Positions 1 through 9,439 are shown, numbered from the stretch's first letter. The stretch: DNA of 34,925 bases from Phycicoccus sp. (GCA_017993715.1 JAGOME010000048.1:1-34925); one strand, 5' to 3'. Numbers and translations are program-made. The notes: generated by a model not told the origin, from the letters alone.

Positions 1-252
1 GAAGGCAACGGACACTGCGCCCACCACAACCAGATCAAAGAACACCCCGGCTGGCGCTACCGCATCATCAACGACGGCCTCGACCCCGGACCCGACCATC
101 AACCCCACGAGTTAGAGATCACCACCCCCACCGGACACGAATACCGCACCCGAGCCGCACCCCTCCACGGCTGGGGCGCCCACCCGACCACGCCCAACGC
201 GGCGGGCCCAACGGGCGTGGCGGCATTCCCTTTGCCCGGCTTGTCCGCCTGA
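1..252 (+). CDS. HNH endonuclease / DUF222 (13E12-type) protein, C-terminal fragment
   Basis: This is an open frame from the window edge to a TGA at 250-252; only the last 83 residues are present. It begins EGNGHCAHHNQIKEHPGW, which matches the C..C/N..KE..GW part of the HNH nuclease domain found at the C-terminus of actinobacterial DUF222/13E12-type proteins. An ITTPTGHEYRTRAAPL segment typical of the tails of these proteins follows. The usual first Cys of the metal site is here (C6), but the expected Cys/Asn partner reads HHN, so the metal site may be altered. These proteins occur in many copies in actinobacterial genomes and are often linked to mobile or repetitive DNA; their role is unclear. 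The gene converges on the CRISPR array, which is transcribed leftwards. The family call is moderately sure; activity is not known. Confidence 0.7.
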   Translation, partial: EGNGHCAHHNQIKEHPGWRYRIINDGLDPGPDHQPHELEITTPTGHEYRTRAAPLHGWGAHPTTPNAAGPTGVAAFPLPGLSA

Positions 253-269
253 CCAGAGCCCAGTCTGTC

Positions 270-286
270 GGGGGCACCCGGCCCCC
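270..286. terminator. GC-rich hairpin between HNH gene and array end
   Basis: GGGGGC and GCCCCC form a perfect 6-bp stem around ACCCG. It lies 18 bases after the HNH stop codon and about 100 bases beyond the decayed last CRISPR repeat, so it could end transcription from either side. There is no T-tract on either strand, so an intrinsic terminator is only a suggestion. Confidence 0.25.
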
Positions 287-389
287 CGGAGCACCTCGAG
301 CCTAGGAGGGAGTCGGCACTCTGTCATGTCCACAATCTGGGGGACGTGTGGCCAACGCTCAGGTGGCAGTGATGCCGCGCGCCGGGACA

Positions 390-416
390 GTACGATCCCC
401 TGCGGGCGGGGAGGGC
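390..416 (-). repeat. Decayed leader-distal CRISPR repeat
   Basis: This 27-nt copy reads GTACGATCCCC TGCGGGCGGGGAGGGC, with one base lost in the loop and several substitutions relative to the consensus. The neighbouring copy at 450-477 has a single substitution and that at 511-538 another. Progressive decay is usual at the oldest end of an array, so this end is leader-distal. Confidence 0.9.
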
Positions 417-3400
417 TGGGTCAAGAGGACCGCGGACGCGCTGCTGTCCGGACGATCGCCGCGCGGGCGGGGAGGACTGCTTCGAGGGTGGCGATGGACC
501 CGGCGGACGCGGACGATCCCCGCGTGGGCGGGGAGGACGATCGACCGGCGCGAGTACAGCTCGACGGCAACGGACGATCCCCGCGCGGGCGGGGAGGACC
601 TTGCCGCCCACGGTGTAGGTCTCTTCGTCGCCGGACGATCCCCGCGCGGGCGGGGAGGACGCGTCTTCGGCCGGCGCGACACAGACCGGGTGGGGACGAT
701 CCCCGCGCGGGCGGGGAGGACGTCCACGCCCACGAGTCGCCGTCGTACCGGTTCGGACGATCCCCGCGCGGGCGGGGAGGACCAGTAGGCCGAGCCGGAC
801 AAGGTCGCCTCGAACGGACGATCCCCGCGTGGGCGGGGAGGACCGCGTCGCACCCGCGACGGCCGACTACCTGACCGGACGATCCCCGCGCGGGCGGGGA
901 GGACACCGACACCGACCGACTGGCCTTCACGGCTGAGGGACGATCCCCGCGCGGGCGGGGAGGACCCCTGGCGGGTCGTCGGTCGCCAGCGCGACCGAGG
1001 ACGATCCCCGCGCGGGCGGGGAGGACCCCGGACCGCGATCGGTGCGGGCACGTCCTCGCGGACGATCCCCGCGCGGGCGGGGAGGACTGGTCGAGGATGC
1101 CATTCGTCTGGGCTTCGATCGGACGATCCCCGCGCGGGCGGGGAGGACTACGTCGCGTCCTCCCTGTGGCAGCTCGCCTGCGGACGATCCCCGCGCGGGC
1201 GGGGAGGACCCGCTCTGGGGGGGCTTGGGTCATAGCGCCACTGGACGATCCCCGCGCGGGCGGGGAGGACGGGGCGTCGGCGATGAAGCCGGCAACAAGG
1301 TCCGGACGATCCCCGCGCGGGCGGGGAGGACATCCCACCGACCTGCGCAATCTGCGCCAGGCGAGGACGATCCCCGCGCGGGCGGGGAGGACGCCGGGGT
1401 AGGGCACGTCCACGTAGGCGGGTACGGACGATCCCCGCGCGGGCGGGGAGGACTGACGGTCGCCCTGCTCCTGGGCCTTCCGCTGCGGACGATCCCCGCG
1501 CGGGCGGGGAGGACGCCTGGACCGTCTACGACGCCGCGACCTACAGCGGACGATCCCCGCGCGGGCGGGGAGGACCGCCGCCGAGGCAGCCAGCGCGGCC
1601 GCGGTCGTGGACGATCCCCGCGCGGGCGGGGAGGACCTCGTTGAGCTGCGCACCGACCCCACGGCACGCGGACGATCCCCGCGCGGGCGGGGAGGACAGC
1701 GCATCCAGGTCCGGGGAGGGCAAGTCAACGGGACGATCCCCGCGCGGGCGGGGAGGACGCCAGCGACTCCTCATAGGTCGGGGTCGGCAGAGGACGATCC
1801 CCGCGCGGGCGGGGAGGACAGCCCCATGGCCGACCGCACCGTCCGCGCTATCGGACGATCCCCGCGCGGGCGGGGAGGACCTCGCGCCATCGGACGATCC
1901 GGGCACGGTCCCGGGACGATCCCCGCGCGGGCGGGGAGGACCCAGTGCTCACGTCCGTCGTCGGAAAGGCCAAGGGACGATCCCCGCGCGGGCGGGGAGG
2001 ACATCACTGTGGACTCTCCGTCCACGACAACGGAAGGACGATCCCCGCGCGGGCGGGGAGGACGACCGTCCGCCCGCCCAAGGCAGGCTGACATGGGGAC
2101 GATCCCCGCGCGGGCGGGGAGGACCTCCTGGGTCTGGCGACACGTGGACCTGTCGCCGGACGATCCCCGCGCGGGCGGGGAGGACGGCTTGCGCTCGAGG
2201 CCGTCATGGCCGAACTGCGGACGATCCCCGCGCGGGCGGGGAGGACGGTCCGCAAGCACCTAAAGCGCGCCGGGGTGCAGGGACGATCCCCGCGCGGGCG
2301 GGGAGGACGGATTTCGTAGACCCGGGATGGCTTGAATCTCGGGACGATCCCCGCGCGGGCGGGGAGGACATCGGCCTGGGGCATGCGGACATGGCCCGCA
2401 AAGGACGATCCCCGCGCGGGCGGGGAGGACAACCACGCGGCAGGAATCATCGGCACCGCGTACGGACGATCCCCGCGCGGGCGGGGAGGACTCCCACGCC
2501 TGCGTCATGGCGTCGCGGATACTGGGACGATCCCCGCGCGGGCGGGGAGGACCATGGACGACCCGAGAAACCAAATGGCGTTCTCGGACGATCCCCGCGC
2601 GGGCGGGGAGGACGCCCTGGCGTGGACCGTGATCGCCGCCCTCGTAGGACGATCCCCGCGCGGGCGGGGAGGACGTGTCCGCGGCAGCCTGATCCGCGCT
2701 CACGGGCGGACGATCCCCGCGCGGGCGGGGAGGACACCGCCTCCGCCGCCAGATCCGTCGTGGACGCCGGACGATCCCCGCGCGGGCGGGGAGGACGTCT
2801 TTGAACACGGTATCGATCGCGCCGATCGAGGACGATCCCCGCGCGGGCGGGGAGGACTCCGGCCTCTCGGTGGCCGCGCTGCTCATGGCGGGACGATCCC
2901 CGCGCGGGCGGGGAGGACGGCATCAACTTCGGCGAGAAGTACGGCAGCGGAGGACGATCCCCGCGCGGGCGGGGAGGACCCGCACAGGCACCATGTCTGG
3001 TCCATCCACGGGGGACGATCCCCGCGCGGGCGGGGAGGACGCCACCGATATAGCCGCACGAGCCCGGCCACGAGGACGATCCCCGCGCGGGCGGGGAGGA
3101 CGGTTAGGTGAGCCCGACTGCCCTGGCTGCGAGGGGACGATCCCCGCGCGGGCGGGGAGGACGCGGCGCGGTGCATCGGGTGGGCCGGGTCGTGAGGACG
3201 ATCCCCGCGCGGGCGGGGAGGACTCTCCGTCGATACTCACCGCCGCCCACCTCGCAGGACGATCCCCGCGCGGGCGGGGAGGACCTATCCGAAGTGATCG
3301 TGGAGTTCCTGCGCTACGGACGATCCCCGCGCGGGCGGGGAGGACGGCGTCGTTGGCGGCAGCGCGGGCCGAGTCCCGGGACGATCCCCGCGCGGGCGGG

Positions 3401-4565
3401 GAGGACCCGTCGAATGCCAGGACGCCTTGGGAGAGACGCGGACAATCCCCGCGCGGGCGGGGAGGACGCGGAGGGCCGCTGTCGGGTGAGCCAGAACACC
3501 GGACGATCCCCGCGCGGGCGGGGAGGACAGGTCTGTATGCAGGCCGCCTCCACGCCCTCCCGGACGATCCCCGCGCGGGCGGGGAGGACCGATACCGCGA
3601 CCGCGTCGGCGCGCTGATGGCCGGACGATCCCCGCGCGGGCGGGGAGGACCCAGGAGGCGGTGCAGCAGGTCACTCGCGTGCAGGACGATCCCCGCGCGG
3701 GCGGGGAGGACTGGCCCAGGATGACGGCCTGCGCCGCGAGTGTTGGACGATCCCCGCGCGGGCGGGGAGGACCTGCGCCGACCCACCATCTCGGGCGCCC
3801 TGTGGGGACGATCCCCGCGCGGGCGGGGAGGACAACCTATGTGCGCTCCAGCGAGGGCGCCAAGGGGGACGATCCCCGCGCGGGCGGGGAGGACGCTCGT
3901 CACCACCCCCACCCGCGCCCTCATCGGGGACGATCCCCGCGCGGGCGGGGAGGACTCCATGCTGGGTGGCGGATCTAGGGCGCTCCCAGGACGATCCCCG
4001 CGCGGGCGGGGAGGACCGGCACTACGACGACTGGGACGACGGCACCAGCGGACGATCCCCGCGCGGGCGGGGAGGACGACGTGGTGGCGCCGACCGAGCG
4101 CAGCGAAACGGGACGATCCCCGCGCGGGCGGGGAGGACCCATCCGGTCGCAGTATCGGCGGCAGATCAGCAGGACGATCCCCGCGCGGGCGGGGAGGACC
4201 GGATGGGTCTCAACGCCGAGGAGATCCACGCCGGACGATCCCCGCGCGGGCGGGGAGGACTACGCCGTCACCGCAGAGCAGGCGCTTGGCCAAGGACGAT
4301 CCCCGCGCGGGCGGGGAGGACCTGCCCGCGATCGAGCCGCCCGAATAACCTCCCGGACGATCCCCGCGCGGGCGGGGAGGACCGCTTCAAGGCGGCCACT
4401 GACTCCGAGTTCTGGGGACGATCCCCGCGCGGGCGGGGAGGACTACCGGCGCAGACCCGGCAACAATCCGCAAGCAGGACGATCCCCGCGCGGGCGGGGA
4501 GGACGCACTGCCCTCGCTGGGCTGCGCGATCCGTAGCGGACGATCCCCGCGCGGGCGGGGAGGAC

Positions 4566-4598
4566 GCCCCCGGCCCCGGTCTGATCCCCGCCTGCGAG
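4566..4598 (-). repeat. CRISPR spacer, first copy of a duplicated pair
   Basis: This 33-nt spacer (starts GCCCCCGGCCCCGG, ends CGCCTGCGAG) is identical to the spacer at 5968-6000. The two are 23 repeat units apart. Confidence 0.97.
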
Positions 4599-5967
4599 GG
4601 ACGATCCCCGCGCGGGCGGGGAGGACTCATGCCGCGTCCGAGTCGACGACCTCGAAGAGGGACGATCCCCGCGCGGGCGGGGAGGACGCTGGCGGTTGGT
4701 CGGCCCTGGATCACATGGAGGACGATCCCCGCGCGGGCGGGGAGGACATCTCGACCTTCCGATGCTGCGACCTGACGGCAGGACGATCCCCGCGCGGGCG
4801 GGGAGGACGAGTATCGCCGTCTCGTAGGACGACCGGACGGAGGACGATCCCCGCGCGGGCGGGGAGGACTGCCTCTGCAAGACGATCGAGGTGCCTGCAT
4901 GAGGACGATCCCCGCGCGGGCGGGGAGGACTGGGCTGCTCGACCTCGGCGACGACGAGGGGTAGGACGATCCCCGCGCGGGCGGGGAGGACCCGGCCTCG
5001 ACCCGCCCGACCCACAAGCCATCCGGACGATCCCCGCGCGGGCGGGGAGGACTTGCGGCCGGCGTCGGTGATCGCCTGGCGCAGAGGACGATCCCCGCGC
5101 GGGCGGGGAGGACATGCCGCTCCTCGGCTACGACAAGTGGGAGCGCGGACGATCCCCGCGCGGGCGGGGAGGACGCTCTGCTGCGTAGGACTGGTGGTCG
5201 CTTCGTCGGACGATCCCCGCGCGGGCGGGGAGGACCCTCACGAGCGCCGCGACCTCGATGCGCAGGAGGGACGATCCCCGCGCGGGCGGGGAGGACCAGG
5301 TGTTCACCCTCGGCGACGTCCCGCCCACAGGACGATCCCCGCGCGGGCGGGGAGGACCGGGAGAAGTCGCCGGCCAGGTTGTCGGTCTGCGGACGATCCC
5401 CGCGCGGGCGGGGAGGACCGTCGGTGGGTGCTCAACCACGACGCCACCAGGGGACGATCCCCGCGCGGGCGGGGAGGACCCGCCACAGTGCGCGCACGGC
5501 GCCGGCATTCGCGGACGATCCCCGCGCGGGCGGGGAGGACAGCACGCCAGCTCCGGGCCATGCCCTGGATGCCGGACGATCCCCGCGCGGGCGGGGAGGA
5601 CCATGCCTAGGTTGCGTGCCGCACCACGAGCCCAGGACGATCCCCGCGCGGGCGGGGAGGACCCCGTTGTTGGTCACAGTCTGGGGAGCCAAGGTGGACG
5701 ATCCCCGCGCGGGCGGGGAGGACGACCGGGTGGGCGTATGAGCCCGCCATCACCGAGGACGATCCCCGCGCGGGCGGGGAGGACGACGAGCTCGAAGGGG
5801 GCGACGGCGACGGCTTCGGACGATCCCCGCGCGGGCGGGGAGGACGGGTCATGACGGGGTCTCCTTGCATGTCGGGCAGGACGATCCCCGCGCGGGCGGG
5901 GAGGACGCCCCGACGAACGGGTGGCCGTTCTCAACGTGCGGACGATCCCCGCGCGGGCGGGGAGGAC

Positions 5968-6000
5968 GCCCCCGGCCCCGGTCTGATCCCCGCCTGCGAG
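5968..6000 (-). repeat. CRISPR spacer, second copy of a duplicated pair
   Basis: Identical over all 33 nt to the spacer at 4566-4598, and closer to the presumed leader, hence probably the younger copy. The flanking spacers of the two copies differ, so only this spacer is shared. Confidence 0.97.
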
Positions 6001-6638
6001 GGACGATCCCCGCGCGGGCGGGGAGGACGACCCGCCAGTCTTGCCGTCTCTCTCTCCATACGGACGATCCCCGCGCGGGCGGGGAGGACTCGTGTGCCCT
6101 ATCAGGGCGTATTCCCAGACTAGGACGATCCCCGCGCGGGCGGGGAGGACGACGTATGGGACTCCTCGGTGGCTCCGGGCGGAGGACGATCCCCGCGCGG
6201 GCGGGGAGGACATGTTCGTGGAGTATGCCGACGTGGTAGATCCGGGACGATCCCCGCGCGGGCGGGGAGGACCCCTACCTCGTGACCGTCGGCCGCTACA
6301 CCGACGGACGATCCCCGCGCGGGCGGGGAGGACCGGTGAGCCGCAGGGTCGGGGACCTCGACAAGCGGACGATCCCCGCGCGGGCGGGGAGGACGACCGC
6401 GAGGACGACGAAACAATCGGTGACGCCGGACGATCCCCGCGCGGGCGGGGAGGACGTGCCGACGATCGCGAGTGCCTTGCCGGCGATCGGACGATCCCCG
6501 CGCGGGCGGGGAGGACGGATCCGCGGGGGCGGTCATGAGGATCGTGAACGGACGATCCCCGCGCGGGCGGGGAGGACCTGCTCCGGGGGATGCCCGAATT
6601 TGACCCACGCGGACGATCCCCGCGCGGGCGGGGAGGAC

Positions 6639-6671
6639 CGGGGTCGCGGTCGCGGTCGCAGTCGCGGACGG
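6639..6671 (-). repeat. Leader-proximal spacer of low complexity (GTCGCG units)
   Basis: The spacer nearest cas2e contains near-perfect tandem GTCGCG hexamers (GTCGCGGTCGCGGTCGCA, then GTCGCGGAC). By position it is the newest spacer. It is the only plainly simple-sequence spacer I noticed in the array. Confidence 0.9.
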
Positions 6672-6699
6672 GGACGATCCCCGCGCGGGCGGGGAGGAC

Positions 6700-6727
6700 A
6701 CTTGCTGACCTGCGGCGTTACCGCCGC
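6700..6727 (-). promoter_or_regulatory. Minimal array leader with inverted repeat over the cas2e stop codon
   Basis: Between the cas2e TAA (6718-6720) and the first repeat (ends 6699) lie only 18 nt, reading CGCCGCAGGTCAGCAAGT on the minus strand. Bases 6712-6727 form a perfect 6-bp inverted repeat. As minus-strand RNA it is GCGGCG-GUAA-CGCCGC, a GNRA-type tetraloop hairpin whose loop holds the cas2e UAA. No AT-rich leader and no convincing -10/-35 pair is visible here, so the array may be transcribed from within or upstream of cas2e. The leader role is inferred from position only. Confidence 0.5.
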
Positions 6728-6996
6728 GAACGGGCAACCAGTATCAGTCCGTCGAAATCTACCGGTCGCCACCGGTCACGCCCAGCCGTTCGCATGGACC
6801 ACCCTTGCTCATTCCTGGCGGACTCGATCATGACGGCCTGCCCATCGCCGATCCGGTCAGCCAACGTGGCCCAGAGGCGGTCGCGAATTCGCATGCTCAA
6901 TGAGCCGACGAAGACCCCTGCCTGCACCTCGATCATCCACCGCGTCAGATGCCCGCGAAGGCCTGGCGGCGCGGCAACGAGGACGACAACGGTCAC
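6718..6996 (-). CDS. cas2e: CRISPR-associated endoribonuclease/integration protein Cas2e
   Basis: A 92-residue protein, the usual size for Cas2e. It starts MTVVVLVAAPPGLRGHLTRW and contains EVQAGVFVGSLSMRIRD and GWSMRTAGRDRW, all characteristic of the type I-E Cas2 subfamily. Cas2e dimers bridge two Cas1 dimers in the complex that inserts new spacers at the leader end of the array. The GTG start at 6996 overlaps the cas1e TGA by 4 nt (GTGA), so translation is probably coupled. The C-terminus is plain, with no fused nuclease domain. The 3' end is only 18 nt from the first repeat, so part of the leader must be coding. Confidence 0.95.
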   Translation of the reverse strand: MTVVVLVAAPPGLRGHLTRWMIEVQAGVFVGSLSMRIRDRLWATLADRIGDGQAVMIESARNEQGWSMRTAGRDRWRPVDFDGLILVARSRR

Positions 6997-7979
6997 CAGG
7001 GGGCCTGAGCCTCAGGGAGGTCTGGGCCACTGACAACGAGATGACCCTCTCGCATGAGAACCTCGAGGGCGGCGCTCCAATCTCGACCACCCTCGACGGC
7101 GCCTTGCTTCTCATCCCAGAGTTGGTTGACGTCGGCACCCTCGCCGTCGGCGGGCTCACCCAGCAGGTCGATGACATCCGCCACGACTCGTTTCATGAAG
7201 CCGCCGTCGCGGAACTTCTCGCGCATCGCGTAGCGAACCTCGCTCTCCTCCGCCCTCCCAGCGGCCACCAGATCGAAGGCCACTGGTATGGAGAACTCAG
7301 CTTTGTACAGGTCCGCGACATCGAGCACGAATGACATCGCACCACCGGTGTGGACGAACCCCAACGCCGGGCTCGCACCCACCCCAACGATGGCTGCGTG
7401 ACTTGCGGCATACAAGCAGGCGTGGGCGGCCGACAGGGCACGGTTGATGTCGTCACCGGCCGCGAAAGCGTCCCCGGCCTTGTACTTCCTGCTGGACCAT
7501 TCGACGCCAGTCCGTTCGCTTTCCGCCCGGTAGATCTTCTTGACCCGAGCTCCTTCGCGCCCTCGCAGCTGTTGCATCGTCGCTCCCGACACATCCTCGC
7601 CGGGGAACCTCATGCCATACATCCGCCGCGCCACTGCGAGCCGTTCCGGAGTCCGGGTCACGAGGTAAGCCTGGCGCATGATCAGGCCGGCACCACGGCT
7701 GGGCCCCAACCCGGCGGCATACATGCGCACGCCATGTTCGCCGACCCAGCACACCGCAGTACCCGAGTCAGCGAGCAGCCGCATGGCCCCGTGCGTGATC
7801 CGCGTGCCAGGGCCTAGGAGCACCGAGCCGACGTAGCCCGCGGGGATACGGACCGTGCGTTCCTTGTTGATGACGACGACGGCGTTCTCGGCCCGGTCGA
7901 CGTGCGACTTCTCGATGTAAACCGTCGACACCCGATCGCCGATCCGATGCAGCTCGTGGGGGTCAGCCAGCCACCACAT
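6993..7979 (-). CDS. cas1e: CRISPR-associated integrase Cas1e
   Basis: A 328-residue type I-E Cas1, the nuclease/integrase of spacer acquisition. Motifs seen: LHRIGDRVSTVYIE at the start, LLGPGTRITH, RRMYGMRFPGEDVSG, QLRGREGARVKKIY with the metal-binding Glu (about E142), LGFVHTG with the His (about H210), and LDVADLYKAE with Asp (about D220 and D223). The spacing matches E141/H208/D218/D221 of the E. coli protein, so it should be active. I chose the ATG at 7979, which overlaps the cas6e stop by 17 nt. A GTG at 8012 in the same frame would add 11 residues (MDCSLSHRDLA) and overlap by 50 nt; it cannot be excluded. It sits between cas6e and cas2e, as is typical of type I-E. Confidence 0.96.
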   Translation of the reverse strand: MWWLADPHELHRIGDRVSTVYIEKSHVDRAENAVVVINKERTVRIPAGYVGSVLLGPGTRITHGAMRLLADSGTAVCWVGEHGVRMYAAGLGPSRGAGLIMRQAYLVTRTPERLAVARRMYGMRFPGEDVSGATMQQLRGREGARVKKIYRAESERTGVEWSSRKYKAGDAFAAGDDINRALSAAHACLYAASHAAIVGVGASPALGFVHTGGAMSFVLDVADLYKAEFSIPVAFDLVAAGRAEESEVRYAMREKFRDGGFMKRVVADVIDLLGEPADGEGADVNQLWDEKQGAVEGGRDWSAALEVLMREGHLVVSGPDLPEAQAPW

Positions 7980-8658
7980 AGCCAGATCCCGGTGCGAGAG
8001 TGAGCAATCCACAACCGTACGCCTTGGCGGACCCGATGCCAGACAGCAGAGTTTCCCGGAGAACGGTCGCGTCGGTCACCTGGAGCTCGCCGGCGAAGGT
8101 TGCGCGGGAGATCGTGACGCGGCGTTTGTCGGCTCCCTTGGTGAAGGTCTGCTGATCGCGAGCAACCACCTGCACGTGGGGATGTGGCTCCATGTTGACG
8201 GTGAAGCCCCACTGCGCATTGTCGACAGAGGTCCGAGTCAGGAACCAGTCCAGTTGAAGTTCCGCCCGACCCACTCCTCGGCGTGTGCCGCGCCGGCCCT
8301 CGCCGTGGCCCACGGCCCGAACTGGATTGGCGCGCAGCCGAAATTGAAAGCGACGGCCGAGTGCCAGGGCATCGAGCAGGGGGTCCAGGGGCCGCACCAG
8401 GGCCTGCCCTTCTTCGGTCTGCCAGCCAGCCTGCTCGATGAGATGTGACCAGTCCGGCTCAACGGGTGTCTGAACAAGGACAACGGCCTCGATCAGCCCC
8501 CCTGAGCGCCGGGCGCTGTCTTCGCGCCACAACACGCGGCCCTCGACCCCCGGCGGGACTCCACCCAGCACCGCGGCATGCATGGCCTGAGGGTTGGCCA
8601 GGAGCTTCTGCGCCCCTGAGCGCAACGGGTTGAGGAGCACTTTGGAGAGGTAGGTCAT
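7963..8658 (-). CDS. cas6e: CRISPR pre-crRNA endoribonuclease Cas6e (CasE)
   Basis: A 231-residue protein starting MTYLSKVLLNPLRSGAQKLL, the standard Cas6e N-terminus. His27 in NPQAMHAAVLG fits the catalytic His of Cas6e, and the C-terminal SGIGSAKAYGCGLLTLAP is the glycine-rich loop that contacts repeat RNA. It cuts the pre-crRNA below the repeat hairpin and stays bound to the 3' end within Cascade. The open frame extends 21 codons upstream to 8721, but those residues overlap cas5e and are not family-like; the ATG at 8658 lies 7 nt after the cas5e stop. Overlap with cas1e at the 3' end suggests a single operon. Confidence 0.95.
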   Translation of the reverse strand: MTYLSKVLLNPLRSGAQKLLANPQAMHAAVLGGVPPGVEGRVLWREDSARRSGGLIEAVVLVQTPVEPDWSHLIEQAGWQTEEGQALVRPLDPLLDALALGRRFQFRLRANPVRAVGHGEGRRGTRRGVGRAELQLDWFLTRTSVDNAQWGFTVNMEPHPHVQVVARDQQTFTKGADKRRVTISRATFAGELQVTDATVLRETLLSGIGSAKAYGCGLLTLAPGSGYVVAG

Positions 8659-8665
8659 CCGGCTC

Positions 8666-9439
8666 TCACCATCCCAGGAGAGCGAAGGGGTCATGGACGG
8701 CGGTGCTGGCCGAATCGGCACCGCTGTCCCCGAGGTCGATCCAGTGATGCGAAACCCGGCGAGTCGTCATGCCACGACGCGCTGGCTCGAAAGACACCGG
8801 AACATCGGATCGTGCGTCGGGGCCAGAGGGATCATCGACGGTGATCGGCACCCGGGCCGAGCCTGCCATCCGGTGCTTCCAGCCCGCACCGGCCTGCCAT
8901 GGCACATCCTTGAGGACTCCGAGCGGACCGCCCGCCCACAAGGGCTCCTCAACACTGTGCGCGAGCAGCAGCGGCTCGCTCGGTGGACACGAGCGTCGCC
9001 CCAAGGCCAAAGGGAACGCTGGGGCTCGCAGGGCACCGACCAGCGTGGTCAGAAGGTCCCGAGGTCCGCCGACCGCAACAACGATTACCGCGTCCTGTAG
9101 ATAGAAACGCTGCGTGACGTGGGTGAACTTCTTGGGCGACGTTGTCTTCTGGAGCCCCTTGGCGTTGGTCGAGGCGGAGAGCAACGGGCCGCCGTGGAGA
9201 TCACTGACGGTGTGGTAGTCGCGCAGCAGGCTGCCAGGCTGGTCCACTCGGACACCCAACTGCAAGGCGAGCAGGTCCTCGATCGGGTCAGATCGGCGAC
9301 GCCCCTGGGCGGCGGCAAGCAGTCCGATCACCCCGGACTTGGTCGGTCGATCATCGGTGTCCCGGCGGTTGAACTCGCTACGGGACCCCCAGGACTGCAA
9401 CGGCCCGGCGAGACGGAGAACGAGGCAGGCATCAGTCAC
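8666..9439 (-). CDS. cas5e: Cascade subunit Cas5e (CasD)
   Basis: A 257-residue RAMP protein beginning TDACLVLRLAGPLQSWGSRSEFNRRDT and continuing PTKSGVIGLLAAAQGR, the signature of Cas5e. It caps the 5' handle of the crRNA in Cascade. LRDYHTVSD and TQRFYLQDAVIVVAVGG are also family features. The GTG at 9439 was chosen because it overlaps the cas7e stop by 8 nt (GTGACTGA) and starts directly at the conserved N-terminus. In-frame starts at 9466 (ATG) and beyond would add basic, low-similarity residues read from inside cas7e. The C-terminus ends HDPFALLGW. The surrounding spacing indicates one transcript with cas7e and cas6e. Confidence 0.95.
   Translation of the reverse strand: MTDACLVLRLAGPLQSWGSRSEFNRRDTDDRPTKSGVIGLLAAAQGRRRSDPIEDLLALQLGVRVDQPGSLLRDYHTVSDLHGGPLLSASTNAKGLQKTTSPKKFTHVTQRFYLQDAVIVVAVGGPRDLLTTLVGALRAPAFPLALGRRSCPPSEPLLLAHSVEEPLWAGGPLGVLKDVPWQAGAGWKHRMAGSARVPITVDDPSGPDARSDVPVSFEPARRGMTTRRVSHHWIDLGDSGADSASTAVHDPFALLGW

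Larger units (their letters stand above)
390..6699 (-). CRISPR. Type I-E CRISPR array, 103 full repeats plus one decayed repeat
   Basis: The repeat is 28 nt. On the plus strand it starts GGACGATCCCC, has a CCCCGC/GCGGGG hairpin, and ends GGGGAGGAC. Repeat starts run 450, 511, 572 and so on to 6672 with a 61-nt period. Exceptions are one 34-nt spacer (2247-2280) and one 32-nt spacer (4688-4719); the rest are 33 nt. This gives 102 spacers between full repeats, plus one next to the decayed repeat at 390-416. Read on the minus strand the repeat (GTCCTCCCCGCC... then GATCGTCC) has the polarity of the E. coli type I-E repeat, with the 3' part giving the 5' crRNA handle. Decay at the left end and cas2e at the right end agree with leftward transcription. 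Repeat variants seen: 450 (C to G), 511 and 816 (GCGTGGGC), 3440 (GGACAATC). Cas6e would cut after the stem. The many ORFs across the array are artefacts of the periodic GC-rich sequence. Confidence 0.98.

Noticed and set aside
253-389. Further decayed CRISPR repeats beyond 390
   Set aside because: At the expected position one unit further left (about 329) no repeat-like sequence remains.
324-6833. Dozens of long Arg/Pro/Gly-rich ORFs on both strands, with repeated GRSPRGRGG or SPPARGSS units
   Set aside because: They are frames running through the 61-nt CRISPR period; the repeat lacks stops in most frames. No start signals or protein families are seen.
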